From Parietaria judaica (Eukaryota > Streptophyta > Magnoliopsida > Rosales > Urticaceae), in the NCBI GenBank assembly GCA_954871525.1, contig OX940869.1, positions 23,402,001 through 23,466,000 on the forward strand: 64,000 nt of DNA, read 5' to 3'. The translations under genes were made by a program, and so were the position numbers. Position 1 is the first letter of the stretch. Each line of letters starts with the position of its first letter. Positions 8,408-18,515 of this stretch are shown here, one piece after another. The notes below the pieces were generated by a model. That model did no database searches. It worked only from the letters and a program-made list of their open reading frames with translations, and had not been told where the DNA came from.

Positions 8408-11296
8408 CTATACCATGGGCTCCAGAGGCGCCGGGGTCTCGGTGTTCGAGCCGGATCCATCACGCGGTGAGGACCCGAGAGCGGCCCCCTCCGAGGCAAG
8501 GCCTTCAATCCTCCGGCAATCCAGGGCTGCAGGCTTGCAGGGGGAGAGCGGTGGAGAGTCAGGATCCCGGGAATACTTCTTGTCCAGCTCTTCTACCACA
8601 CCCCGGTGCTTATCGCGGCTTTCGCAACACGAAGGCAAGCGGGTCTCGAGGCCCATGTTGGGTGTCGCCAGGAGGATTTTCTCGACCAAACCGATATTGG
8701 CGTGGTACGCGGCGGCCAAGCGGTGGGCGTTGATGGATTGATCAAGAAAATCAAACTTCGCCGAGAGGCGCTCCAGCTTGGCTTGGGCCTCCTCGAATAG
8801 GCGTTCTCGGCCGTGACGCTCCTCAACTGTCTCGGCTCGCGCAGCCTCTAAGTCTTCGGCGAACTTCCTCAGCACGGCGTCGACCCGGGACACCAGGTGG
8901 TCTTCCGGCTCGAGCGGTACGCTGACAGCTTCACTAATATCGGCGAGGCGCTCAGCCTTAAGCCGGAGCTTATCGGAGAAACCCGCCTCCTTAACAGCAA
9001 AAGAATCTTGTTGTTCCGCGAATTTGGCCTCTGCGGCCCGGCGCAACGAGATTTCCGACTCCAAGGCGGATTTGGTCTCGTTGAATTCGGCCTCTGCGGC
9101 CCGGCGCAACGAGGTTTCCGACTCCAAGGCAGATTAGGCCTCGTCGAGGTCCGAGGAAAGCTTCTCGGCCTGCTCCCAGAACTTCCGCCCGTCGCGGGTG
9201 GAAACCTCAAACTGTCCCCGGACTAACGTGAGCTCCGCCGACAACTCACTGGTCTCTCTCTCGGCCTTGGCGGTGGATAGCCGCTCGGAGGCAATCACGT
9301 CTTTCAACTGGGCTACCCCCCAGAAGACACGTTCGACAAGTTCCAAGCTTCCCACGGACTCGTTGAGAGGATCGTCGAGCCCGTGAAAAGCTTCGGCATC
9401 GGGAAGTGCACCCGGAGGTGGCAAGGCCAGGAAGCCGGCTTGAGCCCGTGGCAACCCGGTAGGTGTCTCATCGGGGTCAAGGGATGATGCAGAAGGCCGC
9501 GCCGAGTCATCCGTTGATTTCGGCGGCGCGCTATAAGGAGCAATGAGAGGTACCTGTGAGTCGGAGACGCCGGTAAGTTTGGGAGAAGGCTGGATCCCTG
9601 AGCCCTCGAGGGCCTCAATACCATATGCGTCGGAAAGGAGCTTCGGGCCAGGAGGACTAACCTCGAGGTGCGCCCCGGGCTGTTCCTCCTCAGGTCCGAA
9701 GGGGATCTGTCCCTGGTCGTCTTCGCGCCCGACAGGTGTGAAGGTCTCTCCTCGGGCATCCTCCTCGCCAATAGGTCCCGTACCTTCCTCATTCGGAACC
9801 TGGGGCTCTTTGACCGGAGACTGAATCAGAGGCATAGAGGCCGCGGCCAGGTCCCGCGTCGCTTCGTCTGGGGTTCCCCGAGGTGACGACGAAGGGGACC
9901 GGGTCGCAACACTAGGAGCAGCAGGAAGAATGGAGCTTTTCGCCCCCAAAGGGGGTGGAGGGGAAGCATTCGGCGCGACGACCAGATGCTCGATATCGTT
10001 GAACTCCAGTCTCTCTCGTGGATTCACGGCAGGGTGCGCACGCCCGTCCAACACCAGTCCCGTCCTCCCCGCTGCGCCCTCTACAGGCGCGGTACCCGGA
10101 GCCCCTTCCGCTGTTCCCCGAGACGGATCAGCAGCTTCAGGCTCGGAGGTCGGGGCGGGAACCTTCGCCTTTTTGGCAGGGGAAGCATCACATACCTCCT
10201 CGGTGGGTCGCTTGCCCGAAAAGCTTTCTTCTCGAGGGGATCTCCTCGAGGAGCGGGAAGCCTCCGACGGGGAGCGGGCGACGGAGTCCGTCCTGGTTCT
10301 CGTCTGCCGCCCATCGCGAGTATCCTCGATAAGGCGTTTACTCGGGGGACCACCCTCTCGAGGGGTGAGCCCCATGTAGCGAGGAACGTCGGATCCTGCC
10401 TGGGACCTCGATGGTATATGTACCTCCCGATCCCGATCAACGGGAGCGTTGTCCATAGCAGCAACGGATTTATCCTCGGATTTTCTCTTCGACCTTGGAG
10501 CGGTTTTCTTCCGCTCTACGGGGGATCCATCCGGGGCGGGTTCGCGAAGAAAACCTTTTGGGAGAAGAGTGTTTGGGGGCGCCCCATGAATTCGGGCCAG
10601 TTGATAGACCCCAGACTTCTCGATACGCCGATCTCCGAAGTCCTTACTCCAATCGCGCCTAGGGTTGGCAAGGAAAGCAGCGTGGATCTCTTTGAACCGC
10701 GCATCGGCCTTTTCGTTTTCCTCGGGCTTAAATCGAGGGAGGTCCACTCCCTCGAGCACCAAATCCCTCGGCAAGAAAGAGTGGTGGGGACCAAAGTTGG
10801 AGCTGTCCACATGAACGAAGAAATATTTATTCTCCCAACCGGACTCGTTCGACGGCGTGTTCATGAGAATGTGCGGTCGAACGCGATGAGAGATGGCAAA
10901 GCGGCCCAGATTCTTTGGATTCTGGGAGACCTTGAAGAGGCGCATCAAGTCCTCGAGCGTAAGCTCCACTTTCTGCTCCCATGCAATAGCGAGTGTGCAA
11001 AGAAGGAGGCGAAGTGTGTTGGGGCTCACCTGAGTGATCGGAACCCCAAAGGCGTAGAGAAACGCCACGACCAAGAGTGGTACCGGTAATCGAAGGCCGA
11101 CGATGCGGAAGAACGACTCATAGACGCAGACGAAGTCGTTATGAGGCTCGTCGGCGAATTCACCCTCGGGGGGGAGACGTGCGTAGCAGAGCTCCGAGTC
11201 TGAACAGTTGTTGACGATGAACTTCAAACCCTCGGTCGTCATGACGGCGGCAGGGCTTCGGGTCTTAAAGACCGGGCCGGAGCGGAAAGGAGCCAT
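8408..11296 (-). pseudogene. Antisense gene 1: 'putative gypsy type transposon' domain protein with C-terminal coiled coil; one nonsense codon
   Basis: A 963-codon frame is interrupted only by TAA at 9134-9136. Residues ~14-200 resemble the plant 'putative gypsy type transposon' domain (Transposase_28 as I remember the Pfam name), with FVCVYESFFRIVGLRLPVP, LTLEDLMRLF and WENKYFFV. Residues ~260-280 are basic (APRSKRKSED) and could be a nuclear localisation signal. A long Pro/Ser/Glu low-complexity part follows, then Ala/Glu/Arg-rich heptads from about 640 to 930, including a duplicated LRRAAEAEF / LRRAAEAKF segment. The sister copy lacks this TAA but has its own TAG elsewhere, so the ancestral protein was probably about 961 residues. 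Homologous exons lie in the Gypsy element at 42138-44235. The role is not established. Confidence 0.75.
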
Positions 11297-12091
11297 CGAA
11301 GCGTCTAAGAAAGAAGGGAGAAGAAGCTGGGAGACGAGGGAATAAGGGTAGCAACGGGGAATGAATGTCTCAGAGGCGGTTTAGAGAGAGTTTTTGAAAA
11401 TATGAAAAATGCCTAAACTCCGAATTTATAGAAAGGAAAAGAGAATGGATAGGCGCGTTTTGATCCAACGACCCAAATTCAAAGCTCGCTAACTCATCAA
11501 CGGCTCGTGTCAAGGGCCCGTTATAAACCCTCGCAAGTACTCGAGTGCGAAAGGGGGGTGGGCATTTAATGCTGAAGGGACGTGTAAAAGATTCGAGGCT
11601 GACAAAATTTTGGGAAAGCAAACCAAGGTGGGGCCCAGAACCAGGCAACGGTCGGGGAAGCGAGAGAGTCGTACCTCCTCGGTCGTTAACGAGGATCTTC
11701 GCGAAAACTCCTCGTTCAGCGCTATTGAGAAATCTTCATCGCTAAGAGTTTCGTCGGAACAATTATATTTTATACTTACAAAGTACATGCTTACGTTTGC
11801 ACTTTTGTCTTCGAAGCGTATATTTCGGTATTATACAGAATTTAGGTAAGCGAAGAGAGCTCTCGATGAAAACACCAACGGCGTCTAGACCACAGCAGCC
11901 CCCGCGGACAAGGGACCCGGCTCGCAACGAGGAGGGAAGCAAAGGAGGTGCGGCAAGGAAAATAAGTGATTTAGAAATATAGCCACGCGAGGAGCCAAGG
12001 AAGCCATCACCGACCTGGAAACCAACAAATGTTGGCTAAGGCCGATCTCCGAAACAATTATACTTTATTTTACCAAGTGTATTCACTTGAT
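11297..12091 (-). promoter_or_regulatory. Probable upstream region of antisense gene 1
   Basis: This 0.8 kb between the antisense start and the polypurine tract has no convincing coding content. A minus-strand TATA motif (TATAAAT, 11430-11424) lies about 130 bp before the antisense ATG. AAGTACTCGAGTGC at about 11535-11548 also occurs in the corresponding region of the other Gypsy element (39057-39070). The promoter role is inferred from position. Confidence 0.45.
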
Positions 12092-12107
12092 AAAATGGGG
12101 GACTAAC
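12092..12107 (+). other. Polypurine tract
   Basis: AAAATGGGGGACTAAC lies directly before the 3' LTR and is the expected second-strand primer. Confidence 0.8.
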
Positions 12108-12876
12108 TGTTAAGGTCGGATTTGGTCAAATCCATCCTCAACACAACTCGTGTCGTTTTGTCCATAAACGACAAGAGGGAAGGCGAGGAGGTTCATCACC
12201 TGAGGGGGATTATCCCCGAGGAAGTTCGACCGCGAGGAGGCACAGCCACACAAAAGCAAACTGCGATGAAGTGTCCCATCATACTCGACGAGGAATTTCG
12301 TCATGATGGTTTATGCAGAGCCGAATGACCGATTCAGAGCCGAATGACCGTTGACGAGACGTGCATTTAATGAAGCCGACCTACTCACTCGATGAGAAGC
12401 ACCAGCGACGAGGCTTGTAGGGCCGAATGACGGCTGACGGGATGCGCATTTAATGAGGCTCACCTACCCATAAGGGCAGTCTGCTCGGAAGTGACATAAA
12501 GCAGGGATTAACTATGCTTCCCTCAAATCACGCCAGGAAGCGAATTATTAAAAAGAGAAAAGGCGGGAAAGACGCGAGGGGAATGTAATGTAGACTCTAT
12601 AAAAGGCAAGATAAGCATCATTTGTAAAGGTTCGGAAAAATAGTGAAAAAAGGCCCGAAAGAGAGAGAGAGGGATCTTGTAATAGAAAAGGCTAAGGAAA
12701 TAGAGAAAGTTTTTCTGGCTCATGATCCTTCATCTGTCCAGCTATTCAGCGGAAGAAAACCGAGCTCACTTCGGAGAATATAATAAAACAAAGATATTCA
12801 CTGATGATTGTTGTTTATTTGTTATTTGGTGATTATCTTTGTGACTGGAAAACGGCGGTGAAAATCGCCCTCTACA
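12108..12876 (+). repeat. 3' LTR of Gypsy-type element
   Basis: This is a 769 bp direct repeat of 3741-4509, starting TGTTAAGGTCGG and ending CTCTACA. I count about 26 substitutions and no net length change. Confidence 0.95.
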
Positions 12877-12881
12877 ATATG

Positions 12882-14747
12882 TACGTGATAAAAACATTTG
12901 AAATGTTTTTAAGATCATTTGGCAAGACTCATAAAACTAAAGTCTGTGACAGACATCAGATAGTTTTATCAGTAGCGTGGCAAAAGTACCATATCTTGGT
13001 AACCGAAATTAACTGAAAAAAGAAAGTAGAATTTGGATTTTCAGTCAACATTAAAGTTGTTGGAAATTAATTTCTAAGAAACTTTGCTTTTGGAACCGAG
13101 TCGTTTCGACGTATGGTTTGTGATTTAGAGAATTTCTAAGTTTGTGATCGTTTCGGTAAACTATGAAATTAAATCACATGTCACGAATTTAAATGATGGT
13201 GTGACACCATGACATTTGAATGTGTGATATAGAGATCAGAGAATATTAATATAATTTAATTATTTGGATTTAATTATTAATACCTTATTAATAATTAATT
13301 ATTAATTAATAGATTTATATTATAGAAATTGTACGAAATACCCATTTTGTGTCAAACCTTTTAAAAAACTACCGATTGTGTGTGTAAAAAACTACCCATA
13401 ATGGGTAGTTTGTTAAAAGGTTTGCAAAAATGGGTATTTCGTTAATTAACCCTTTATATTAATATATAAATAATATATATTTATATATATATATTAAATG
13501 TTCAAATCGATATGCAGCAAAGGAATAGGAACTAATTCCTATTCGAATGATGAGACTTGGTTTTTTTCATATTTGCGGCATAAGTACCAAATGGTTTGGT
13601 ATATTAGCAAAAACCCTAAAATCAATTTAATCCATTGGATCGGTTAGGATTTAATATCAACCGTTGGATTAAGATAATTGATTTTGACACTATCTATAAT
13701 TCGAAATTAATAGCTTGGAGACCAAGCTTAGGGTTTTTCGAATTTGGTTAATTAATTGTATCCGATAGATCGGTTTAAGATTTAATCTTGATCGTCGGAT
13801 TGGAAATTAATTAATTATATATATAATATATAATTTTCGAATTATGAAAAGGATAAAATCGAATTAGGCCTTATCAAGTCTTTAGATATTTGATTTTATC
13901 CTAAATTAATTTGATCCATTAGATCGCTTTAAAGATTTATCTCAACCGTTTGATCTAGATAATTACAATTCGAATTTTATTATGTATATATATATATTCG
14001 AATTTCAAAGATAAGATTGGATTTTTGATTTTATCCAAGCTTTCTTATTTAATTATATCCCTTGGATTTAGATAAGATTAAATCTACACCATTGGATTGA
14101 AATAATTAATTATATTTAATTAATAAATTTGAATTTTAGGGGAGGGAATTCCTCTAATTCGGTTACAGTCTGAGCCAATAAATAGGGAGCTCATTCTACA
14201 CATTTTTCACACCATTCGCCAGAGAAAAATTCGAACTCTCCCTCTCCTTAAGGGTCTACGAATTTTTCCTCTGGTATCTCTCTCTGGTTCGGCTTAAGAG
14301 ACGTAATTTGCTAGAAGCTTAAAAAGAACCATCAGTTAAACATTTGCGACGGAGTCCTGCCGACGAAGCTCACGCTTCGGTACGAGGAGTCCAGGAGAAT
14401 ATCCCGGAAGATCACGGGTGTTTCCCTCAGCACTGGCGGAGCCCTGCCAACTTCAGAACGCACAGCCGGAAGTCAACAACTGAGGTACGAACTTATGCAT
14501 TGGGCTAATAAATGCGACCATTTACTGCTTTCTATTTTTTTCCTATAGACTAGATTATTAATAATGATTTATGAATATTAAATTACCTTATATTTATCAG
14601 ATCTTGTAATATGGTTATTATCCGATGTTCGGACCGTTAGTTGGTTAGCATGTTTTCGGCTTAAAATAATTTTTTAACTGTTACCTGAACGGTTCGGCGG
14701 TACAATTCGCGATAATATAAGTGGGATCCGAGAATTCAATCCCACCA
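12882..14747 (+). mobile_element. Copia LTR, right part
   Basis: The sequence continues the LTR broken at 3740, beginning TACGTGATAAA and matching the solo LTR from about 16570. It ends around CCCACCA (14741-14747), like the terminus of the minus-strand Copia LTRs. It contains several imperfect copies of a motif reading GATCGGTT...CAACCGTTGGAT (near 13630, 13757, 13911 and 14052). It also has a degraded TATA region (CAATAAATAGGGAGCTC, near 14177) where other copies have GAGCCTATAAATAGG. Confidence 0.85.
13323..13452. mobile_element. 130 bp Mutator-like MITE, palindromic
   Basis: The insert is absent from the solo LTR at the same place. It is flanked by a perfect 9 bp duplication, TTTATATTA (13314-13322 and 13453-13461), as Mutator elements make. 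The interior folds back: ACGAAATACCCATTTT...AAAATGGGTATTTCG, with AAACTACC/GGTAGTTT arms inside. The outer right end reads AATTAACCC, like the inverted ends at 21706 and 31561. Confidence 0.8.
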
Positions 14748-15576
14748 ATAAGATAATCAACCGAGCTGTCATGATGGAAAACTTGATTATTCAAGTTACG
14801 AATGAAGAAAATCTGAGACAAGCACGCAAGAATATCAAAAGGAAAGTACTTCGTTGTTTTCACTGTAAAAAGCGGGGACGCAGAAGAAGAAACTGTCCTT
14901 TGAGGATCAACAGATAAACGGAAGAAAGGTGATAATCACTTTTCTTCGAGTTAATTTTATTGGAGGGATTGGAAAATCCTAAGTCCATAGATTAAAATCT
15001 AACTAAAACGTTTTGTGATCTTGCAGGTGGCAGTCTACATGTTTTTTAAGTTTCTCGAAGATGGATCGTGAAGACTAAAGCAAGCTTAGGATTATTTTTC
15101 AGTTTATATTATTTTATTTTGAATTTAAATTTACAACTTTTATGAAATTATGAATGAAAATTTATATTTCTAGTTATAAAGTTGTTAGATAATTTATGAT
15201 GAAATAAAATTGGATTATAACTTAAATATATTAAGCATATGTTAATTAGTGAAATTGAAGAAAATAATTAAATGTTTCGTATGTGTTTAATGATTTAAAA
15301 AAAATATTATTCTAAGTTAGATTTAATGTGCTGAAAAGAATCTTATAATTTTGTGTACATTAAATGACACTAATTTAGTAGACATAATAATAACCAAAGT
15401 TCTTAATCAAATGGTTAATTAAACCTAGATTGATCAAGAAGAACAGAAACACAGTATTCAAAGTTTAGAAACTTTAGCCAAAGTTTTGATAAACATTTAA
15501 TTATAAATCACGGTGTCTGTGATTAAAATTCTTCCGATTTAGAATCACTAATAAACATTCTTAATAAATAACTTAG
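14748..15576 (+). mobile_element. Copia internal remnant downstream of LTR
   Basis: The sequence after the LTR reads as the tail of a gag: a basic region with CFHC then C 10 residues later (near 14857-14900), a zinc knuckle whose His has become Arg. The following ~600 bases resemble 541-900 (for example CCATAGATTAAAATCTAA at about 14980 and at 599). No primer site is recognisable and most of gag is missing. The fragment is cut at 15576 by the solo LTR. Confidence 0.6.
15572..15576. repeat. Target duplication of solo LTR (CTTAG)
   Basis: CTTAG here and CTTAG at 18323-18327 exactly flank the solo LTR. Confidence 0.92.
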
Positions 15577-17504
15577 TGTTGGACATATGTGTCCTTAAAC
15601 AAGATATTTTTATCCATTAGTAAAAGATTATGACAAGTCGTTGAATAAAGATGATGCTTATTATGATAATCTTATTATAGTTTCTGGTAGAGTAAAATAG
15701 AATGTTTGATCATTAGTTCATAAGGGATGCAATTATGAATTATTATCACAACAGAGTCAATGTGAGGAAGAATTAATAATCATAATAAATGAACTTCAAA
15801 TGTCTGTGACCTGATTAACTGGGTAGGAGCCCATTAATTGTACAAGGTCATTAATGTGACTAAGTGACAATCCTATTCTTGATTTTGTGTGTGTCACACT
15901 CACTAAAAGTGCATTAAGTATGAAGTATCTTCATACTGGACTGGACCTGACTTAAACTCCGGAAGTTATCATATAAGACCGTCACTGATAACTTGGAGTT
16001 GAGTCACTAGTAGATGATCAAATGGATATTCGATCTAAGTCCTGAGTGATCTTGAGTCCGAGCTGCTAGCTTGATTGTTCTTTGATTTAACCGTTAAAGA
16101 ACACAATATATTACCGTTGTTCCCAACACTATTATTTTGGGAGCATAATAGTCAGCCAGTATGGGTAGCTTAGTCATAGACATGGGCATCACACAGCTCT
16201 CTTCAGAGTCATGATGATTCCCTTGATTTTCGGTGGTGAGAAGTGAGAAGTACCCGTGCGAAACTTATGAATCGAAATCATAAGTGGGTCACTCATAATA
16301 TTACTGATTGAGTCAAGGATGAAAATGCAATGAGGGGCATAACGGTAGAAACCGCCTGCTCGTGTGTGGATAGATCAATAACCCGAATTTGATTGTATCA
16401 ATGGACACCCTGCTGTAATAAAGGGAATAATATATACTGTATCACTAAAGAATGCAGCCTCGGGTTTATAGTGGAAGAACACCGAGGTTTGACGAACATC
16501 CTAGCAAGTCGTTGGAGCTTAAGTGATACGGGTCCATGGTCCCCAGAATAGCTCCGTAACGGATGATACGTACGTGATAAATACATTGAAATGTTTTTAA
16601 GATCATTTGGCATGACTCATAAAACTGAAGTCTGAGACAGACATCAGATAGTTTTATCAGTAGCGTGGCAAAAGTACCATATCTTGGTAACCGAAATTAA
16701 CTGACAAAAGAAAGTAGAATTAGGATTTTCTTTCCATATGAAAGTTATTGGAAATTAAATTATAAGCAACTTTTCTTTTCGAACCAAGTCGTTTCGACGT
16801 ACGGTTTGTGATTTAGAGAATTTCTAAGTTTGGGATCGTTTCGGTAAACTATGAAAATAAATCACATGTCACGAATTTAAATGATGGTGTGTCACCATGA
16901 CATTTAAATGTGTGATATTGAGATCAGATAATATTGATATAATTTAATTATTCGAATTTTATTATTAATGTATTATTAATAATTATTCAATAATTAAAAG
17001 ATTTATATTAATATGAAAATAATATATTTTTATATATTATAAAGTGTAGAAATCGAATTGGGCCTTCGAATGTGGATCCATTCACATTCTAATGGATAGA
17101 CTTTGGTCTTTCCATAATTGCGGCAAAAGTACCAAATGTTTTGGTATTTGAGAAAAAACCCTAAAATCAATTTAATCCACTAGATCAGTAATGATTTAAT
17201 ATCAACCGTTGGATTAGGATATTGATGAATTCGAAATTAAGAACTTGGTGATCAAGTTTCATTTTTCGAATTTGATTAATTAATTATATCCGTTAGATCG
17301 GTCTAAGATTTAATCTTTACCGTCGGATTAGAAATTAATTAATTATATATATTTATATTATTTTCGAATTATGGTTTATGGATAAATTCGAAATTGTTTT
17401 TTATTAAATCTTTTAATATTTGATTTTATCCTAAACTAATTTGATCCATTAGATCGGTTTAAAGATTTATCTCAACCGTTGGATCTAAATAATGATAATT
17501 CAAA

Positions 17505-17541
<37 letters not shown>

Positions 17542-18322
17542 CGAATTTTATAAAGATAAAAAGATAAGATTGGATTTTTGATTTTATCCAAATCTTTCTT
17601 ATTTAGTTAAATCCCTAATTAATTAAATCCATTGGATTTAGAAAAGATTAAATCTGGACCATTGGATTGAGATAATTAATTATATTTATTATATGAAATT
17701 CGAAAATTAGGGAGGTAATTTCTCCAATTCGGTTACGGTTTGAGCCTATAAATAGGAGGCTCATTCTACACATTTTTCACACCTTTCCCCAGAGAAGAAT
17801 TCGAACTCTCCCTCTCCTTCAGGGTCTGCGAATTTTCTCTCTGATCTCTCTTTCTGGTTCGGCTTAAGAGACTTAGTTCTCTGGAAGCTTAAAAAGAACC
17901 ATCAGTTTAAATTTTGCGACGGAGACCTGTCGGCGAAGCCCACGCTTCGGTACGAGGATTCTAGGAGAATATCCCGGAAGATCACGGGAGTTTCCCTCAG
18001 CACCGGCGGAGCCCTGCCCGATTCAGAACGCGCAGCCGGAAGTCGTCATTAGAGGTACTGCCTTATGCATTGGGTTAATAAATGCAACCATTTACTGCTT
18101 TCTATTTATTTCCTATTATGACTAGATTATTAATAATGATTTATGAATATTAAATTACATAATATTTATCAGATCTTGTTATATGGTTATTATCCGATAT
18201 CTGGACCGTTGTACGGATAACAAGTTTTTTCGCTTTAAAATAATTGTTTTAAATGTTACCCGGACGGTTCGGAGGTATAATTCGTGATAATTTACACGGA
18301 ATCCGAGACGTGATTTCCAACA
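15577..18322 (+). mobile_element. Copia solo LTR, 2746 bp
   Basis: The complete LTR runs from TGTTGGACATATGTG to GATTTCCAACA with perfect CTTAG duplications and no attached internal domain. This is the product of recombination between two LTRs. It serves as the reference for this family here. U3 is about 2.17 kb, and a TATA box at 17747-17754 leaves about 570 bp of R/U5. A (TA)n tract lies near 17512-17538. Confidence 0.93.
17747..17754 (+). promoter_or_regulatory. Copia LTR TATA box inside an inverted repeat
   Basis: GAGCCTATAAATAGGAGGCTC places TATAAATA between GAGCC and GGCTC arms. The minus-strand LTRs keep the same element (TATTTATAGGCTC on the plus strand near 39918, 46661-46668 and 55182-55189). 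Confidence 0.7.
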
Positions 18323-18515
18323 CTTAGTTCAATTAATGTTTTATGTGAGGCATTAATGATGAACATATAAGTAGAAGTATGATTATGATAGACAAGCTAG
18401 TTTATCAAAATAAGTGAAGTAATAAGAAATAGGTACCACAATAGAATTGGAATTCTAGGGTACTCAGATGTAGTGGGAGGCTATGTTAGCTGAACAGAAA
18501 CTAGGAGCACCATGG
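18323..18515 (+). mobile_element. Copia internal remnant, right of solo LTR
   Basis: TAGGGTACTCAGATGTAGTG near 18457 matches the segment just before RT in the other Copia copies (1199-1218 and, minus, near 51140-51160). This shows that the solo LTR landed inside Copia internal DNA. Similarity fades after about 18515 and no RT follows. Confidence 0.6.

Larger units (their letters stand above)
3741..12876 (+). mobile_element. Complete non-autonomous Gypsy-type retrotransposon carrying an F-box gene and two antisense genes
   Basis: The element is 9136 bp. It has two 769 bp LTRs (TGTTAA...CTACA), a TGGCGCC primer site, a polypurine tract and a 5 bp target duplication. The internal order is: sense F-box/LRR reading frame, tandem repeats, antisense gene 2, antisense gene 1, a region with a possible antisense promoter, polypurine tract. 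No gag, protease, RT, RNase H or integrase is recognisable, so it must be mobilised in trans. I count about 26 differences between the two LTRs (roughly 3.4%), so it is fairly young. Assignment to a Tat/Ogre-like Gypsy lineage is an inference from the antisense genes shared with the gag-pol-bearing Gypsy element at 37763-61745. Confidence 0.9.

Noticed and set aside
9986..11089. 367-codon plus-strand frame
   Set aside because: It lies fully opposite the conserved antisense gene 1 and shows the Arg/Gly/Ser bias of a shadow frame.
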